In this document: piece by piece, positions 43,793-53,884 of the stretch | How positions within the stretch are numbered: the first letter of the stretch is position 1 | How the letters are laid out: each line of letters begins with the position of its first letter | Source of the DNA: Hysterangium stoloniferum | Taxonomy: Eukaryota; Basidiomycota; Agaricomycetes; Hysterangiales; Hysterangiaceae | Direction: 5' to 3' | Assembly: GCA_015178975.1 (NCBI GenBank) | Contig: WHVD01000087.1 | Coordinates: 294,655-358,654, forward strand | Length of the DNA: 64,000 nucleotides | Position numbers and translations under genes: made by a program | The notes under the pieces: model-generated | The model's database searches: none | What the model was told of the DNA's origin: nothing | Seen by the model: the letters and a program-made list of their open reading frames with translations, nothing else

Positions 43793-44967
43793 TGTAAAGA
43801 TCCGTTCCTGGAAACTCTTTGGAGTATTTCCTGGATATTATCTCTTGGTCCGAACCATCTTCTGGACCAGTATCAAGATCCGGAATCCACTGGAACCTGA
43901 TCCTCATCCCTTCAAGGTGACTTCCAGTCAGACTCCTGGTCAGACTCCCAGTCAGACTCCCAGTCAGACTTCCGGTCAGACTCCCAGTCAGACTTCCGGT
44001 CAGACTCCCAGTCAGACTTCCGGTCAGACTCCCAGTCAGACTTCCGGTCAGACTCCCAGTCAGACTTCCGGTCAGACTCCCAGTCAGACTTCCGGTCAGA
44101 CTCCCAGTCAGACTCCCAGTCAGACTCCCAGTCAGACTCCCGGTCAGACTCCCAGTCTGACTCCCAGTCTGACCCCCGGTCAGACTCCCGGTCAGACTCC
44201 CAGTCAGACTCCCAGTCAGACTCCTGGTCAGACTCCCAGTCAGACTCCCAGTCAGACTCCCAGTCAGACACCCAGTCAGACACCCAGTCAGACACCCAGT
44301 CAGACATCCAGTCAGACACCCGGTCAGACACCCGGTCAGACACCCATCTCTGATCCAACTTTCCACCCCAAGTCTCTGATCCAACTTTCTGACATCCACC
44401 TCAAAATCCGACCCGACTTCCAACTATGGAACATTTGTAGTTTCCATATTTCTGAACCTCATCCTTGTTCTGTATTTAGTAACTGACAGGTTAACAGTTA
44501 TTCATTCACTTGTTTATTGTTCTTGTTGTATTCCCGTTTCGGAATCTTCATCCTAATCTGTCTTATTATACTTCTAGATTTGTAGTACAATTACTGGAAC
44601 ATCTATATAGTCTTCCATAGTCATGTACTTACTCTTTAGTTTTAATCTCAAATTAGTTTGTATCTCTTCTGTCTTTCTGTATGCTCAATCTTCGGAACTC
44701 TCTGGACTCCGGATATCTGGAACTTCCGAGTATCCGTAAACATTCCGACATATATTCATCCTCTGAAATATGGACACCTGAGTGAGTGCACGAGGGCACA
44801 GCACATAAGCTGAAGCCAAGTCCATCTGTACTCTGGTAATATTCCGATACTCCCGTTACTAATCCCCGGAAACTCCCAGACTAATTCTCCGAAACTCCGA
44901 GGACATATTTCTGGGAAGTATCCAGAATATCCATTGGAAATTCTGCCCCAAGATCCAGAACTTGACA
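43793..44967 (+). repeat. Solo LTR, family 4, with minisatellite expansion
   Basis: TGTAAAGATCCG ... GAACTTGACA with a perfect target duplication GGTGC (43788-43792, 44968-44972). The 3' part matches the shorter solo LTR 56908-57466, which lacks the minisatellite. The conserved LTR core is at 44804-44823. Confidence 0.9.
43924..44346 (+). repeat. 12-bp minisatellite, about 35 units
   Basis: The unit CCAGTCAGACTC alternates with CCGGTCAGACTC or CAGACTTCCGGT variants. A 24-bp higher-order pattern covers about 43965-44100. Because 12 is a multiple of 3, long open frames appear on both strands (for example Pro-Ser-Gln-Thr repeats); these are by-products, not genes. Confidence 0.95.
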
Positions 44968-45896
44968 GGTGCCACTTCATATTCTCCCTTCTTTTTGAGG
45001 TAATACCAGAGTTGTTCAATTGGATTAAGGTCAGCAGACTGAGGTGGCCATACCATGACCACAAATCCATTGTCTTTAAACCAAATGGTGGCCTTCTTGC
45101 TCTTGTGTGTGTAGTCATTGTCTTGCTGAAAGACCACATCTTCTATATTCTTGCCATAATACTCCATAGTTGCTTGAAGTTCATCTTCCAGAATGCTAAC
45201 ATAAAGGTCAGCATCCATTGTTCCATCAATCTTGGTGAAATATCCTGGTCCTTTCCAGATTTCCTCCTCCAAACTTGACTGTACCCTCAACCAGTCTATC
45301 ACTGAGCCCCTCTCCTGCCCTTTTCCACACCCACTTCCTCCCATCTGACCCCAAACAATTGATTTTTGTTCTCATCTGACCAAACAACCCTCTTCCAATC
45401 ATCCACAGTCCAGTCCTTGTGTGCCAGAGCAAAGTCCATCCTTGCCTTTCTATGCCTCTTAGTGAGTAAAAGCCTTTTTCTCTTCACCACAGCCCTCATT
45501 CCAGCCTTCTTGAGTGCTCTATAAACAGTGTTCACTGAAATGGACTCTCTAGTCATATTTTGAAGGATTTTGGTGACCTCAGTGGCATGTTCTGCCTTCT
45601 GAGAAGTGATTTGTTGGATGGAATAATGAATATCTGAGGGAGAACGCTTGCATGGATGGCCACCAGGTGCTTTGGCATGTGATGGGCAATGGGTAAAGTG
45701 AATTCTGGATATAGTAGACAGACCTCTGCTAGTGATTGCAGAGATCTGAGAAGCAGACCTGCCCTTATTGAGCAATGTGAGAATGTGGCTAACCTGAGCA
45801 GGAGTAAGAGCTTTCATGGTGTAGAATGTTGAGTTGTGGGGATGATGTTGAATTAGAAAGTGAACAGCTATATATATATCTAATTTTGATAGGTCA

Positions 45897-46718
45897 TGTT
45901 ACGACTGGAATTCCCACCAGACTCCGGGCACTAACTTATATGCACCCACACCCTATACACACCAATTGTCAGTTTACCGGAATTCCTGCCAGACTCCGTA
46001 TGTCAGACTTGTCCACGCTTGACTTCATTATGTCGTGTATCAGTCACCAGAATACCCACCAGACTCCACCCCTGCCTATGTCTGACCTCATCCCACGCAT
46101 CAGTCACCGGACCCCACTCAGAAAACCCATCATCCCTCTAACTGAGCCCCGTTCCCATTTTAGTCAAATGACCTGTCACAATTTGGACTCCACTCCCACT
46201 CCATTTCCCATTATGGTTTATGACCTGTCACAATTTGGACTCTGCTCTGTTCTGTCCCATTCCTAACACCAAATTTGGTGTTTACTTATCTCATTTTATG
46301 TTTGCTAGTTTAGTTTTCACTATTACTGGATTTGGTATGTTATTCATTCCACAGTCTATGTAGTCTGGCAGATGTTGTACATACAATCCAGTCAGAAAAT
46401 CAGCTTAGATTCTTCCCAGTAATCTAGTACATTTTCCACTCTAAACTCCTCTTTGAATTACACTGCCCTTGCTAGTCGGAGCCCACGGGTTCCAATGCAT
46501 CTATCTCTCAACCTTTAATTTATTTATCTCGACTCCCCGACCTCTCGACCCCCAACCCCTTGACCCACAAACTCCACCCGGACTCCCTGGGATTCCCGTC
46601 TGCCCATTTGAAATTGGACAACACGATCTTGTGAGGGCGCAGCCTATAAGCTGAAGCCAAGTCCTACCAGATTTCCCACAGGTTTCTCTGGAAACCCTCC
46701 ATGTACACACCCTTAACA
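45897..46718 (+). repeat. Solo LTR, family 2, in Tc1
   Basis: TGTTACGACTGG ... CACCCTTAACA with a perfect target duplication GGTCA (45892-45896, 46719-46723). It is the most complete 822-bp reference for the chromovirus LTR family 2. The core ATAAGCTGAAGCCAAGTCC is at 46646-46664. Confidence 0.95.
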
Positions 46719-47029
46719 GGTCACATGATTAAACAAACCCTTATTTGCAGATAATCAATAAGGGTTTGTGCCAATCATGTGACTGGGACAAAACCCTTCC
46801 AATGTGATTTTGTTATTATTTTATTTATAGTGTGGGAAATACTAATGCTTATGTCATAATATTTTAAGGGCATATACATAACATATAGACCTAACCAACC
46901 ACCAAATTTCAGATCTGTATTTACAGTGGTTCTTGAGTTATTCAAGAATCTTTGCACAACTAAAAATCATTGGAAGGGTTTTGTCCCTCACTGTACATAT
47001 CATGTTATTATGTCTTAATTGCCAGATAA

Positions 47030-47101
47030 CATCCTTTACTGCTTCCCAATGGGTACATCCAGGGTTTCACATAAATTGTGATAAGATTGCAACAGGGAAT
47101 G
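47030..47101 (-). pseudogene. Copia Pol fragment (continues from 50206)
   Basis: Minus strand reads ILSQFM, a TGA, then NPGCTHWEAVKDVI, the conserved stretch after PDIAF at the end of the copia RT region. PDIAF itself is at the far side of the inserted element (50206), so 47102-50205 split this gene (target duplication GAATG). Confidence 0.8.
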
Positions 47102-47354
47102 TGTAATGTATTCAGGGGTTTCTCTTAGATAGCTCAATGTATGCTATAGTGTCACAGAGCTTCAACAATAAAACAAGCAAAGGTCCAGTAATTTAAATAC
47201 TGATAGATTAATGAGCTGCACTATTAAGCTTAAACAACTCAAGTCAATGCTTATTTTGATTATTGAAAGGTTCAATAGAACAATATATGACTCTTTTAGC
47301 AAATAAAAGAACTATTCCTTGAGAATAGAGGCTAAAAGCTGAGTATATGCGCAG

Positions 47355-49194
47355 TGTTAAGGGTGCATACATGGAGGGTTTCTGGAGAAACCCACAGGAA
47401 ATCTGGTAGGACTTGGCTTCAGCTTATAGGCTGCACCCTCACGAGATTGTGTTGTCCAATTTCAAACGGGTGGACGGGAGTTTCAGGGAGTCTGGGTGGA
47501 GTTTGTGGGTCGAGGGGTCATGGGTCGAGAGGTCAGGGAGTCAAGATACTGTACATAAGTTGGAGGTTGAGTGATAGATGCGTTGGAGTCCATGGGCTCC
47601 TACTAGTGAGAGTGGTGTAATTCAAAGAGGAGTTTAGAGTGGAAAATGTACTAGATTACTGGGGAGAATCTAAGCTGATTTTCTGATTGGATTGTATGTA
47701 CAACATCTGCCAGACTATATAGACTGTGGAATGAATAACATACCAAATCCAGTAATAATGAAAATGAATCTAGCAAAACATAAAACGAGATAAGTAAACA
47801 CCAAATTTGGTGTTTTAGGAATGGAATGGGATGGAGCAGAGTCCAAATTGTGACAGGTCATTTGACTAGAATGGGAATGGGGCTCAGTTAGAGGGATGAC
47901 GGGTTTTCCGAGTGGTGTCAGGAACCGGAAAACCCGCCGGCCTCCGGGCCCCCGGACCCCATCCTACATACTCCCGACCCTCTATATTGTATAGTTACAG
48001 CCGGAGTTCCCACGGGAGCCTGCATGTCAACTTGTTTATGCCTGACTCTCTGTACGCACCCCACCTGTCTGCACCTAACCCGCTATGTCTCACACACCAG
48101 TCCTGGGACTCCTCCGGACTCCGGACTCCACCCTACATACACCCGACACTCTGTGTCTTATGTACCAGTTACCGGACTCCGACCGGACTCCTGGAACCCC
48201 TCTAACAGAGCATAGAACCCTGCTCCTGTTATGATCTGTCTCTGCATCTCACACACCAGTCATCGGAAAACCCACTGGACTCCACCGGACCTCCTGCACA
48301 TCAAGCCTGTCTATACCCGACACTATCTTGTGCACCAAGTCACCGGACTCCGACCGGACTTCCGGAACCCCTCTAACTGAGCCCCGCTCCAGTTATGGTT
48401 AAATGATCTGTCATGATTCGTTCTCCACTCCCATTCCGTTCCGTCCCTAATTCCCAGTTTAGTATTTACTTGTTTCGTTTTATGTTTAATAGTTCTGCCT
48501 CTCATTAATACCAGATTTGGTATTATTACATTTTACAGTCTATATAAGTCTGCTATGTTCATGTACTTAGAATCCAGTTTCAATCTCGAACTAGTTTTCC
48601 CCCGAACAAGTTTGATCCTTGAACAGTCTCTAGTCCTCTTGTCTGTCTGCACACTCGATTCCCGGAACTCCCACGGGAACTCCGGAATCTATACCTTCCT
48701 GTATGCATTCTGTCAGCTCGAAATATGGACACCCGAATGAGTGTACGAGGGTGCAGCCTATAAGCTGAAGCCAAGTCCATCTCAGTCGTTCACCATACTT
48801 TCTGGTAATTATTCTAATACCACCGTTCCTTGTACTAATAATCCCTGGAACTTTCCCAGGACCTATTACCCGGGAACTCCGTGGGACAATTCCCGGATGC
48901 AAGTGTGTGTTCGGAATAGTTACCGGAAACCTCTGCAGGACTATCCGTGGAGCTTTGTTCGGGAACTTAACAAGTGGGGTCTGGTGACTGATGTGTGGGA
49001 CAAGGTCAGACATAGACAGGGATGGAGTCTGGTGGGTATTCCAGTGACTGATACACGATGTAATGAAGTCAAATGTGGACAAGTCTGATGTATGGAGTCT
49101 GGCGGGAATTCTGGTAAACTGACAATTGCTGCATATAGGGCACAGGTGCGTATAGGTTAGTGCCCAGAGTCCGGCAGGAATTCCAGTTGTAACA
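47355..49194 (-). repeat. Solo LTR, family 2, reverse, split by another LTR
   Basis: TGTTAAGGGTGC ... CAGTTGTAACA; flanks CGCAG (47350-47354) and CACAG (49195-49199) differ at one base. R18 copy a shows the empty site TATATGCACAGTAACTTAG near 18180-18200. Confidence 0.9.
47916..48972 (+). repeat. Solo LTR, family 3 (1057 bp), innermost insertion
   Basis: TGTCAGGAACCGG ... GGGAACTTAACA with a perfect target duplication AGTGG (47911-47915, 48973-48977). Inserted in the LTR family 2 copy. The conserved core is at 48760-48778. Confidence 0.93.
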
Positions 49195-49543
49195 CACAGT
49201 AACTTAGCAGAGACTTGGTATAAAGCTTCGGATTCTTGTATGCTTATTTGTAGCTATTAATAGATATTTAACAAGGTGCTAAATGATTTATTAATAGAGA
49301 ATAATTTGTATTGAATTTCTTGTGTGCTTGTACTTGATTAATTCACTAGCTTAAGGAATGGGCCTTGAATAATCTAAGTGTTGGCAGGGATTTCAGTAAG
49401 ATACTTATTAGGTTTATTATGTAATTAATGTAATTTATAAGCCTAAGGGGTAGCTGTGAGGCTGGGGGAACTTAGATGATTAGCTAAGTTCAAGAGTTGC
49501 TGACAAAGAGTTCTACAGTAGATTCTGCAAGTGTAGGTACTTG

Positions 49544-49815
49544 TATTAAAAATAGTATGAGTTGACTCTATTGCAATACACAATATACAAGGGTTTAATA
49601 AGCTTGTAATAAAAGTACTTTGTGTCTCAATATCTTGTGTCAGTTAGTGTAGCACCTCCTGACAATATAGGTTGGATGCTCTGGGAGGTGTATAGTGGTT
49701 CTGACACACATTAACCTCCAAATGCATGGTCCACAATTAGCATCTTCATATGAAAAGTTGCAATAATTGGTGGACTCCCCCTATAAAAAGGTGTGTTTCA
49801 TCATCAAATTTAACA
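49544..49815 (-). repeat. Small solo LTR-like insertion (272 bp) in R18b
   Basis: Minus strand TGTTAAATTTG ... TTTTTAATA (expected CA end mutated), with a perfect target duplication ACTTG (49539-49543, 49816-49820). R18a shows the empty site GGTGCTTGCAGTTAG near 18530. Confidence 0.85.
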
Positions 49816-50205
49816 ACTTGCAGTTAGTGTATCAGACTAAGGCAGAATCAAATAATGACTCGAGTAAGTCATTACAGTCACATTCGTGACTGTAATGATA
49901 TCCCGAGGTCGGGGGCTTATCTAATAGGTCACATGACTCCAAAAATGCACATTGGAGCAAGCACTGTGCCGAAAAGCAATAACTAAGTAAATAAAATATA
50001 AATAATTAGTTATAAATTATAATAAATTAACTAAGATATAATAGCATTATATGAGCTCATATATGCTATTATTATGTGAAGTTAACAGGAACTTGGCCTT
50101 ATATTTTACAATAGAATATAATAAAAATACAATAAATTCGAGAAAATATTAAATAATTCAAAAGAAAATTAAGAGAACTTTATGAGATAATGCTGATACC
50201 TCACA

Positions 50206-51000
50206 GAATGCTATGTCAGGGCTTGTGCTTGTGACTGCACACATCAGTGATACTATTCCACACTGGTAAGGAACATCTTGCATGTCCTTCAATTCATCAG
50301 AAGTGGAGGGAGATTGATCAATAGAAATTATACTCCCTGGGTGCATTGGAATATGCATGGGTTTTGCATCTCCAAGTCAGAAACATTTTAGGATGGTTTC
50401 CATATATGCCTTCTGTGATATTGCTATAGAGCAGGCTTGGCAGTCACACTCAACCTTGAGGCCTAATAACCAACTCAACACTCCCAGGTCAGAGATCTCG
50501 AATCTTGTTCAGAGTTGTGCCTTGAATTTCAAAATGTGTTGGAGATACTTGGAAGTGATGGCCATGTCATCTACTGACACTGTGATGACCATGTGCTCTT
50601 CCGTTTTTCTCCTGAAGTATATGGCTTGATCAACTTGTGACCTGGTGGATCCGAAGTCTAAAACAAACTTCTCCAGCTCCTCCGACCATTCAAATCCTCC
50701 TCCCTGTTTGAGTCCATACAAACTCAGCAGAAGTTTAAGGACCTTTCCTTCATCCTCTGGTTTGAGATATCCTGTTGGTGCATGTATGTAAATATTGTCA
50801 TGGAGCTTTGCATTATATGCACTCTTGATGTCGACCTGGTGGATTTACTAGTTTTGACAAGCTGCCATAGTGAGGACTGTGTGAATTGTAGTCATGTTGG
50901 TGGTCAGGGCAAATGTTTTGGAGTAATATAGCCCATGCTTCTGATGCTGTCCATTAGTGACAAGTCGTGCATGAACATTGGCATAGAGAGGATTGACAAG
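50206..51000 (-). pseudogene. Ty1/copia reverse transcriptase fragment
   Basis: Minus-strand order: ARLVTNGQHQKHGLYYSKTF, two consecutive stops, motif A region QVDIKSAYNAKL (about 50815-50850), SLYGLKQGG (about 50700-50730), SVDDMAITSKY (the catalytic DD, about 50550-50580), then LSWLLGLKVE-like and PMHIPMHPG (about 50345) ending in PDIAF at the R18b insertion. Frameshifts and stops occur throughout. It probably belongs to the same dispersed copia copy as 47030-47101. Confidence 0.88.
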
Positions 51001-51732
51001 GATGATCTGGTGAAGGTTGGGTCTTGGACCAAAGTATCTAGAACAAACACCAGGGGTCTGGGTGGAGTCCAGGTTGGGAAATGACCAAGGATGCTTGGAG
51101 ATACCAGTCCAGAAGATAGTTCAGAATCTGATATACTTTCCGGGAAATACTCCATGGAGTCTCCAGGAATGGATCTTCACACTCTACATCAGGACAAAGA
51201 TCTTCAAGTGAGTAAGACTATGGAATATCTGGGCAGAGCCCAGTTGGTGAGTCATACTGTAAAAGGGAGTGAAGTGCTCATAAAATGGGGTCTGGGCAGG
51301 TTTTCCAGTCCTAACAGAATATCTAGGAATTGATGGGTTTCCAGAGACAGGAATTATATTGGAATATTGAGCAAGAATGGATTGTAACACTATCAATCAG
51401 TCACAGAGGCAACCTTTAAAATTAGTTGGATTGGATCTGCATACTCCTGTGCTCACACATGGATAGTTTTATGTTGGTGTTTCAAAGGGAGAAATTGGGG
51501 AAGAGTGAAAATCCTACTCCATGACACTGTTAAGATCTAAACTAAAAGGGGAAGGGAGGCTCTAAATTGGGGGTCTGATGACTGGAAATGAACTAATCAG
51601 GGGGCCAATGATAGAGATTGTACTAGTCAGGAGGTCTAATTCTATAATCATAGTGGAGCTTGGCTTCAACTTATGTGTTGTGCCCTTGTATGAAACTGTT
51701 AGGGTCCTCCAGTATTTCAAACAGAGCAGATA
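51001..51732. other. Repeat fragments and a small copia Gag scrap
   Basis: 51195-51322 matches the LTR-end fragment at 39961-40082 and ends CCAGTCCTAACA. Around 51585-51640 the plus strand reads GNELIRGPMIEI, resembling the Gag motif RNELIGGPMIEM seen on the minus strand near 55770. No gene. Confidence 0.5.
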
Positions 51733-52452
51733 TGTTACGACCGTGTCGCAACCCTATCGGCCCCGAGGTTATCGCCACTTGTCAACGTTTCAAGTCGTCC
51801 CCTCGGAAACCATCGGCCCCGAAGCTGACGAATGTTTCGTGAAGATCAAACTCCATTTACGCCCACGTCAAATAACTCGTATTGTCTGGTCAAACTTTGA
51901 TACGTCCCCTTTATTATGTTGATCCGTTCAATCTTATGTTTCGCATATGTCTATCTATATTTGTAGTCCTCGAACCATTTCCTTTTATCGTAATTCCGCT
52001 CTCGGTTATCATCGGCCTCCGAACTAATCATAAACTTCCCGTTCCTAGTCAAGCTTATTGTTAATACCGTGTTCCGCCCTTCTCCCCATTAGTATTTTCC
52101 AGACGCCTGTTACTTGTATATGAACCCGCTGTAATTGTAGTTACTAGACAATCAGAATATTGACTCAGAATACCCTCATACACCTGTATCAGTCTCATAC
52201 TAAGACTTCCCCCATCCGCCTTCGCGTGCGCTCGCCCACTCCCGGCCCCGACCCCTTGGCCCGACGCTCGACTTGTCCTTCGATTCCGATCGGTATCACG
52301 CCGAAAGGTACTCACTAGGACTAGTCTTCGCCCGCCCGAAATTTAAGGACATCCTGCGGATATTTGCGAGGGCGCAGCCCATAAGCTGAAGCCAAGTCCT
52401 TCCGATCGGTCCCTGTCGGCCACCGACATTAGTCAGTTTCCAGTTCTTAACA
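51733..52452 (+). repeat. Solo LTR, family 1
   Basis: TGTTACGACCGTG ... GTTCTTAACA with a perfect target duplication AGATA (51728-51732, 52453-52457). The core ATAAGCTGAAGCCAAGTCC is at 52381-52399. Confidence 0.95.
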
Positions 52453-53009
52453 AGATAGTACAATGGAGAAAAAGTTCAACACTTAGTCAGTTGACCAGGG
52501 GGCTGAAATACTAAGAGTCATATGGTAAGAGTTCATGGCTTGCCAAGAATGTTTTTGGGAGTCCAGAGAAGGGGAGAATGAGACTGGAAAGTAGTAGAGG
52601 GTAATCTGAGTTGATTTTTGAACTGAAGAACTGTAGTATACATAAAGAGGATTTATACTGTGATGAGATGGACAACTGGATGGCTGATCAAGGAAGTGAA
52701 GGATAAAACAGATCATGAGAAATTGATGACAAGGCAGGAAGACTAAATGTAATATACTAAACAATATAAATGAGGTGGCAAGTGAGATGTGTAAACAGAG
52801 ATGGTGACAGGGAAGGGAACGGAATGGAGACAGAATGGAAACTAAAAAAGAGTAAGACTTATAATGAAATAAGTGTCAGGGGTGCCGTGAGCACTGATAC
52901 CATGAGCAGGGGTTCTGACAGTGAGATGATGAAGGGGATTAAGTCCGAAACAAGTAGCAGGGGTCCAAAATGATGGGGATCCTAACAGACACTGATATGA
53001 CTACAAATG
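52453..53009. other. Unassigned sequence
   Basis: No gene or repeat border supported between the solo LTR and R53 copy 2. Confidence 0.4.
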
Positions 53010-53880
53010 TAGTGTTTAAGGATGTTATTATTGATCCATGAGTAAGGATTCAGCAAGGTTGCAAAAGGAGACTGACTGATGTGTTTTAGATGCAGTGAAT
53101 TCACAAGAGTATATAATTGTAAATAATTATAAATAATTAATGAACTTTAATCATTTCAAAATAGGTTTCTCTGAGTTAGATCACATGCCTTAATAGATAC
53201 TTAAAATTGTTGATACAGAGTAGGGTAGTAAGGCTCGTCCTGACAGGTCACAGCCTTGTAACTATTAATGAAGATAATCAATAAATATGGGTATTACAAA
53301 ATATACAGCATACTCACCAATACACTGCATTGAGCTACAGATCATCAATTATTGAAGCACTACAATTCATTTCATTTCATCCATTTGAGCCTGAATTTCA
53401 GAGTCAGAATCTTGCAATTTGTTGTCATTCACAAAATGTTCATTGTCCAAATGGCCATCTGGGTAAGATTGATCAAATACATTATATCCTGCATACCCAT
53501 CTCTATGTGTTCTTCTGTTCTTCTGCAAGTTTGAGATTGGCCACTGTGATTGCGAAAGGACCAAGGTGGGTCAGTGTACATCATGAAGTCATTATGTTAT
53601 TATAAGGTGTAATTTACTCACACTTCAACCCTTCCTGATGGTCTTGAAGAAAATTGGTGGCATTCTGACATATATGCGCAGTAGTAATCCTAGAAGTTAC
53701 AAGACATCAATTTGGCCCAACCCTAGAGACAGAGACCTTTGAAGAGAGCCTGGCCGATGAAATGACTGGAAAGCAAAGCCCAGGAATGAAATGGCGGCAG
53801 GTGATGAACAGGACAGTGTGGGGAAACACATTATATCAGATATGTGTAGCAGTGTGTGATTCAGGCATGCTATCTCTGCC
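53010..53880 (-). repeat. Dispersed repeat R53, copy 2
   Basis: Reverse-complement partner of 38380-39960, without the LTR insertion. It truncates the copia integrase at 53885. Confidence 0.8.
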
Positions 53881-53884
53881 ACAT

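Larger units (their letters stand above)
43665..45817 (-). pseudogene. Tc1 DD34E transposase, interrupted by LTR and frameshift
   Basis: Starts at 45817 (MKALTPAQVSHILTLLNKG). Two helix-turn-helix motifs (SASQISAITSRGLSTISRI and the following region), then DDWKRVVWSDE with the first Asp (about 45380-45410). The frame shifts after GVRWEEVGV. The second Asp lies in VFQQDNDYTHKSKKA (about 45110) and the Glu in PPQSADLNPIEQLWYYLK (about 45010-45050), with 34 residues between them (DD34E). The C-terminal end is separated by the solo LTR at 43793-44967 and resumes at 43665-43792. Cut-and-paste transposase, inactive here. Confidence 0.9.
43407..46993 (-). mobile_element. Tc1/mariner transposon with long TIRs and two nested solo LTRs
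   Basis: CAGTGAGGGACAAAACCC at 43407 and its inverse ending CCCTCACTG at 46993, flanked by TA on both sides. TIRs are about 215 bp. Each has an outer GGGACAAAACCCTTCCAATG site and an inner site in opposite orientation (CACATTGGAAGGGTTTTGTC). Nested LTRs: 43793-44967 and 45897-46718. Confidence 0.92.
42602..47029. mobile_element. Large fold-back (inverted repeat) element with nested insertions
   Basis: The left arm 42602-43188 is mirrored by the right arm 43191-43406 plus 46994-47029: GGCAATTAAGACATAATAAC, TATGGATCTATATATGTATG, GAGAGGCTAT, TCATTCAATT and GTGAGGC recur inverted in order. The left arm is split by a solo LTR (42727-43047), the right arm by a Tc1 element (43407-46993). No coding region of its own is visible; a MITE-like or fold-back element is inferred. 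Confidence 0.7.
47102..50205 (+). mobile_element. LTR-like element R18, copy b, with three nested LTRs
   Basis: TGTAATGTATTC ... ATACCTCACA with a perfect target duplication GAATG (47097-47101, 50206-50210). Collinear with 17937-21648 after removing insertions: LTR family 2 (47355-49194, itself containing 47916-48972) and a small LTR (49544-49815). Confidence 0.9.

Noticed and set aside
43773..44486. Long open frames on both strands (216, 233 and 148 codons)
   Set aside because: They are generated by the 12-bp minisatellite, whose length is a multiple of three; no domain and no conservation in the sister LTR.
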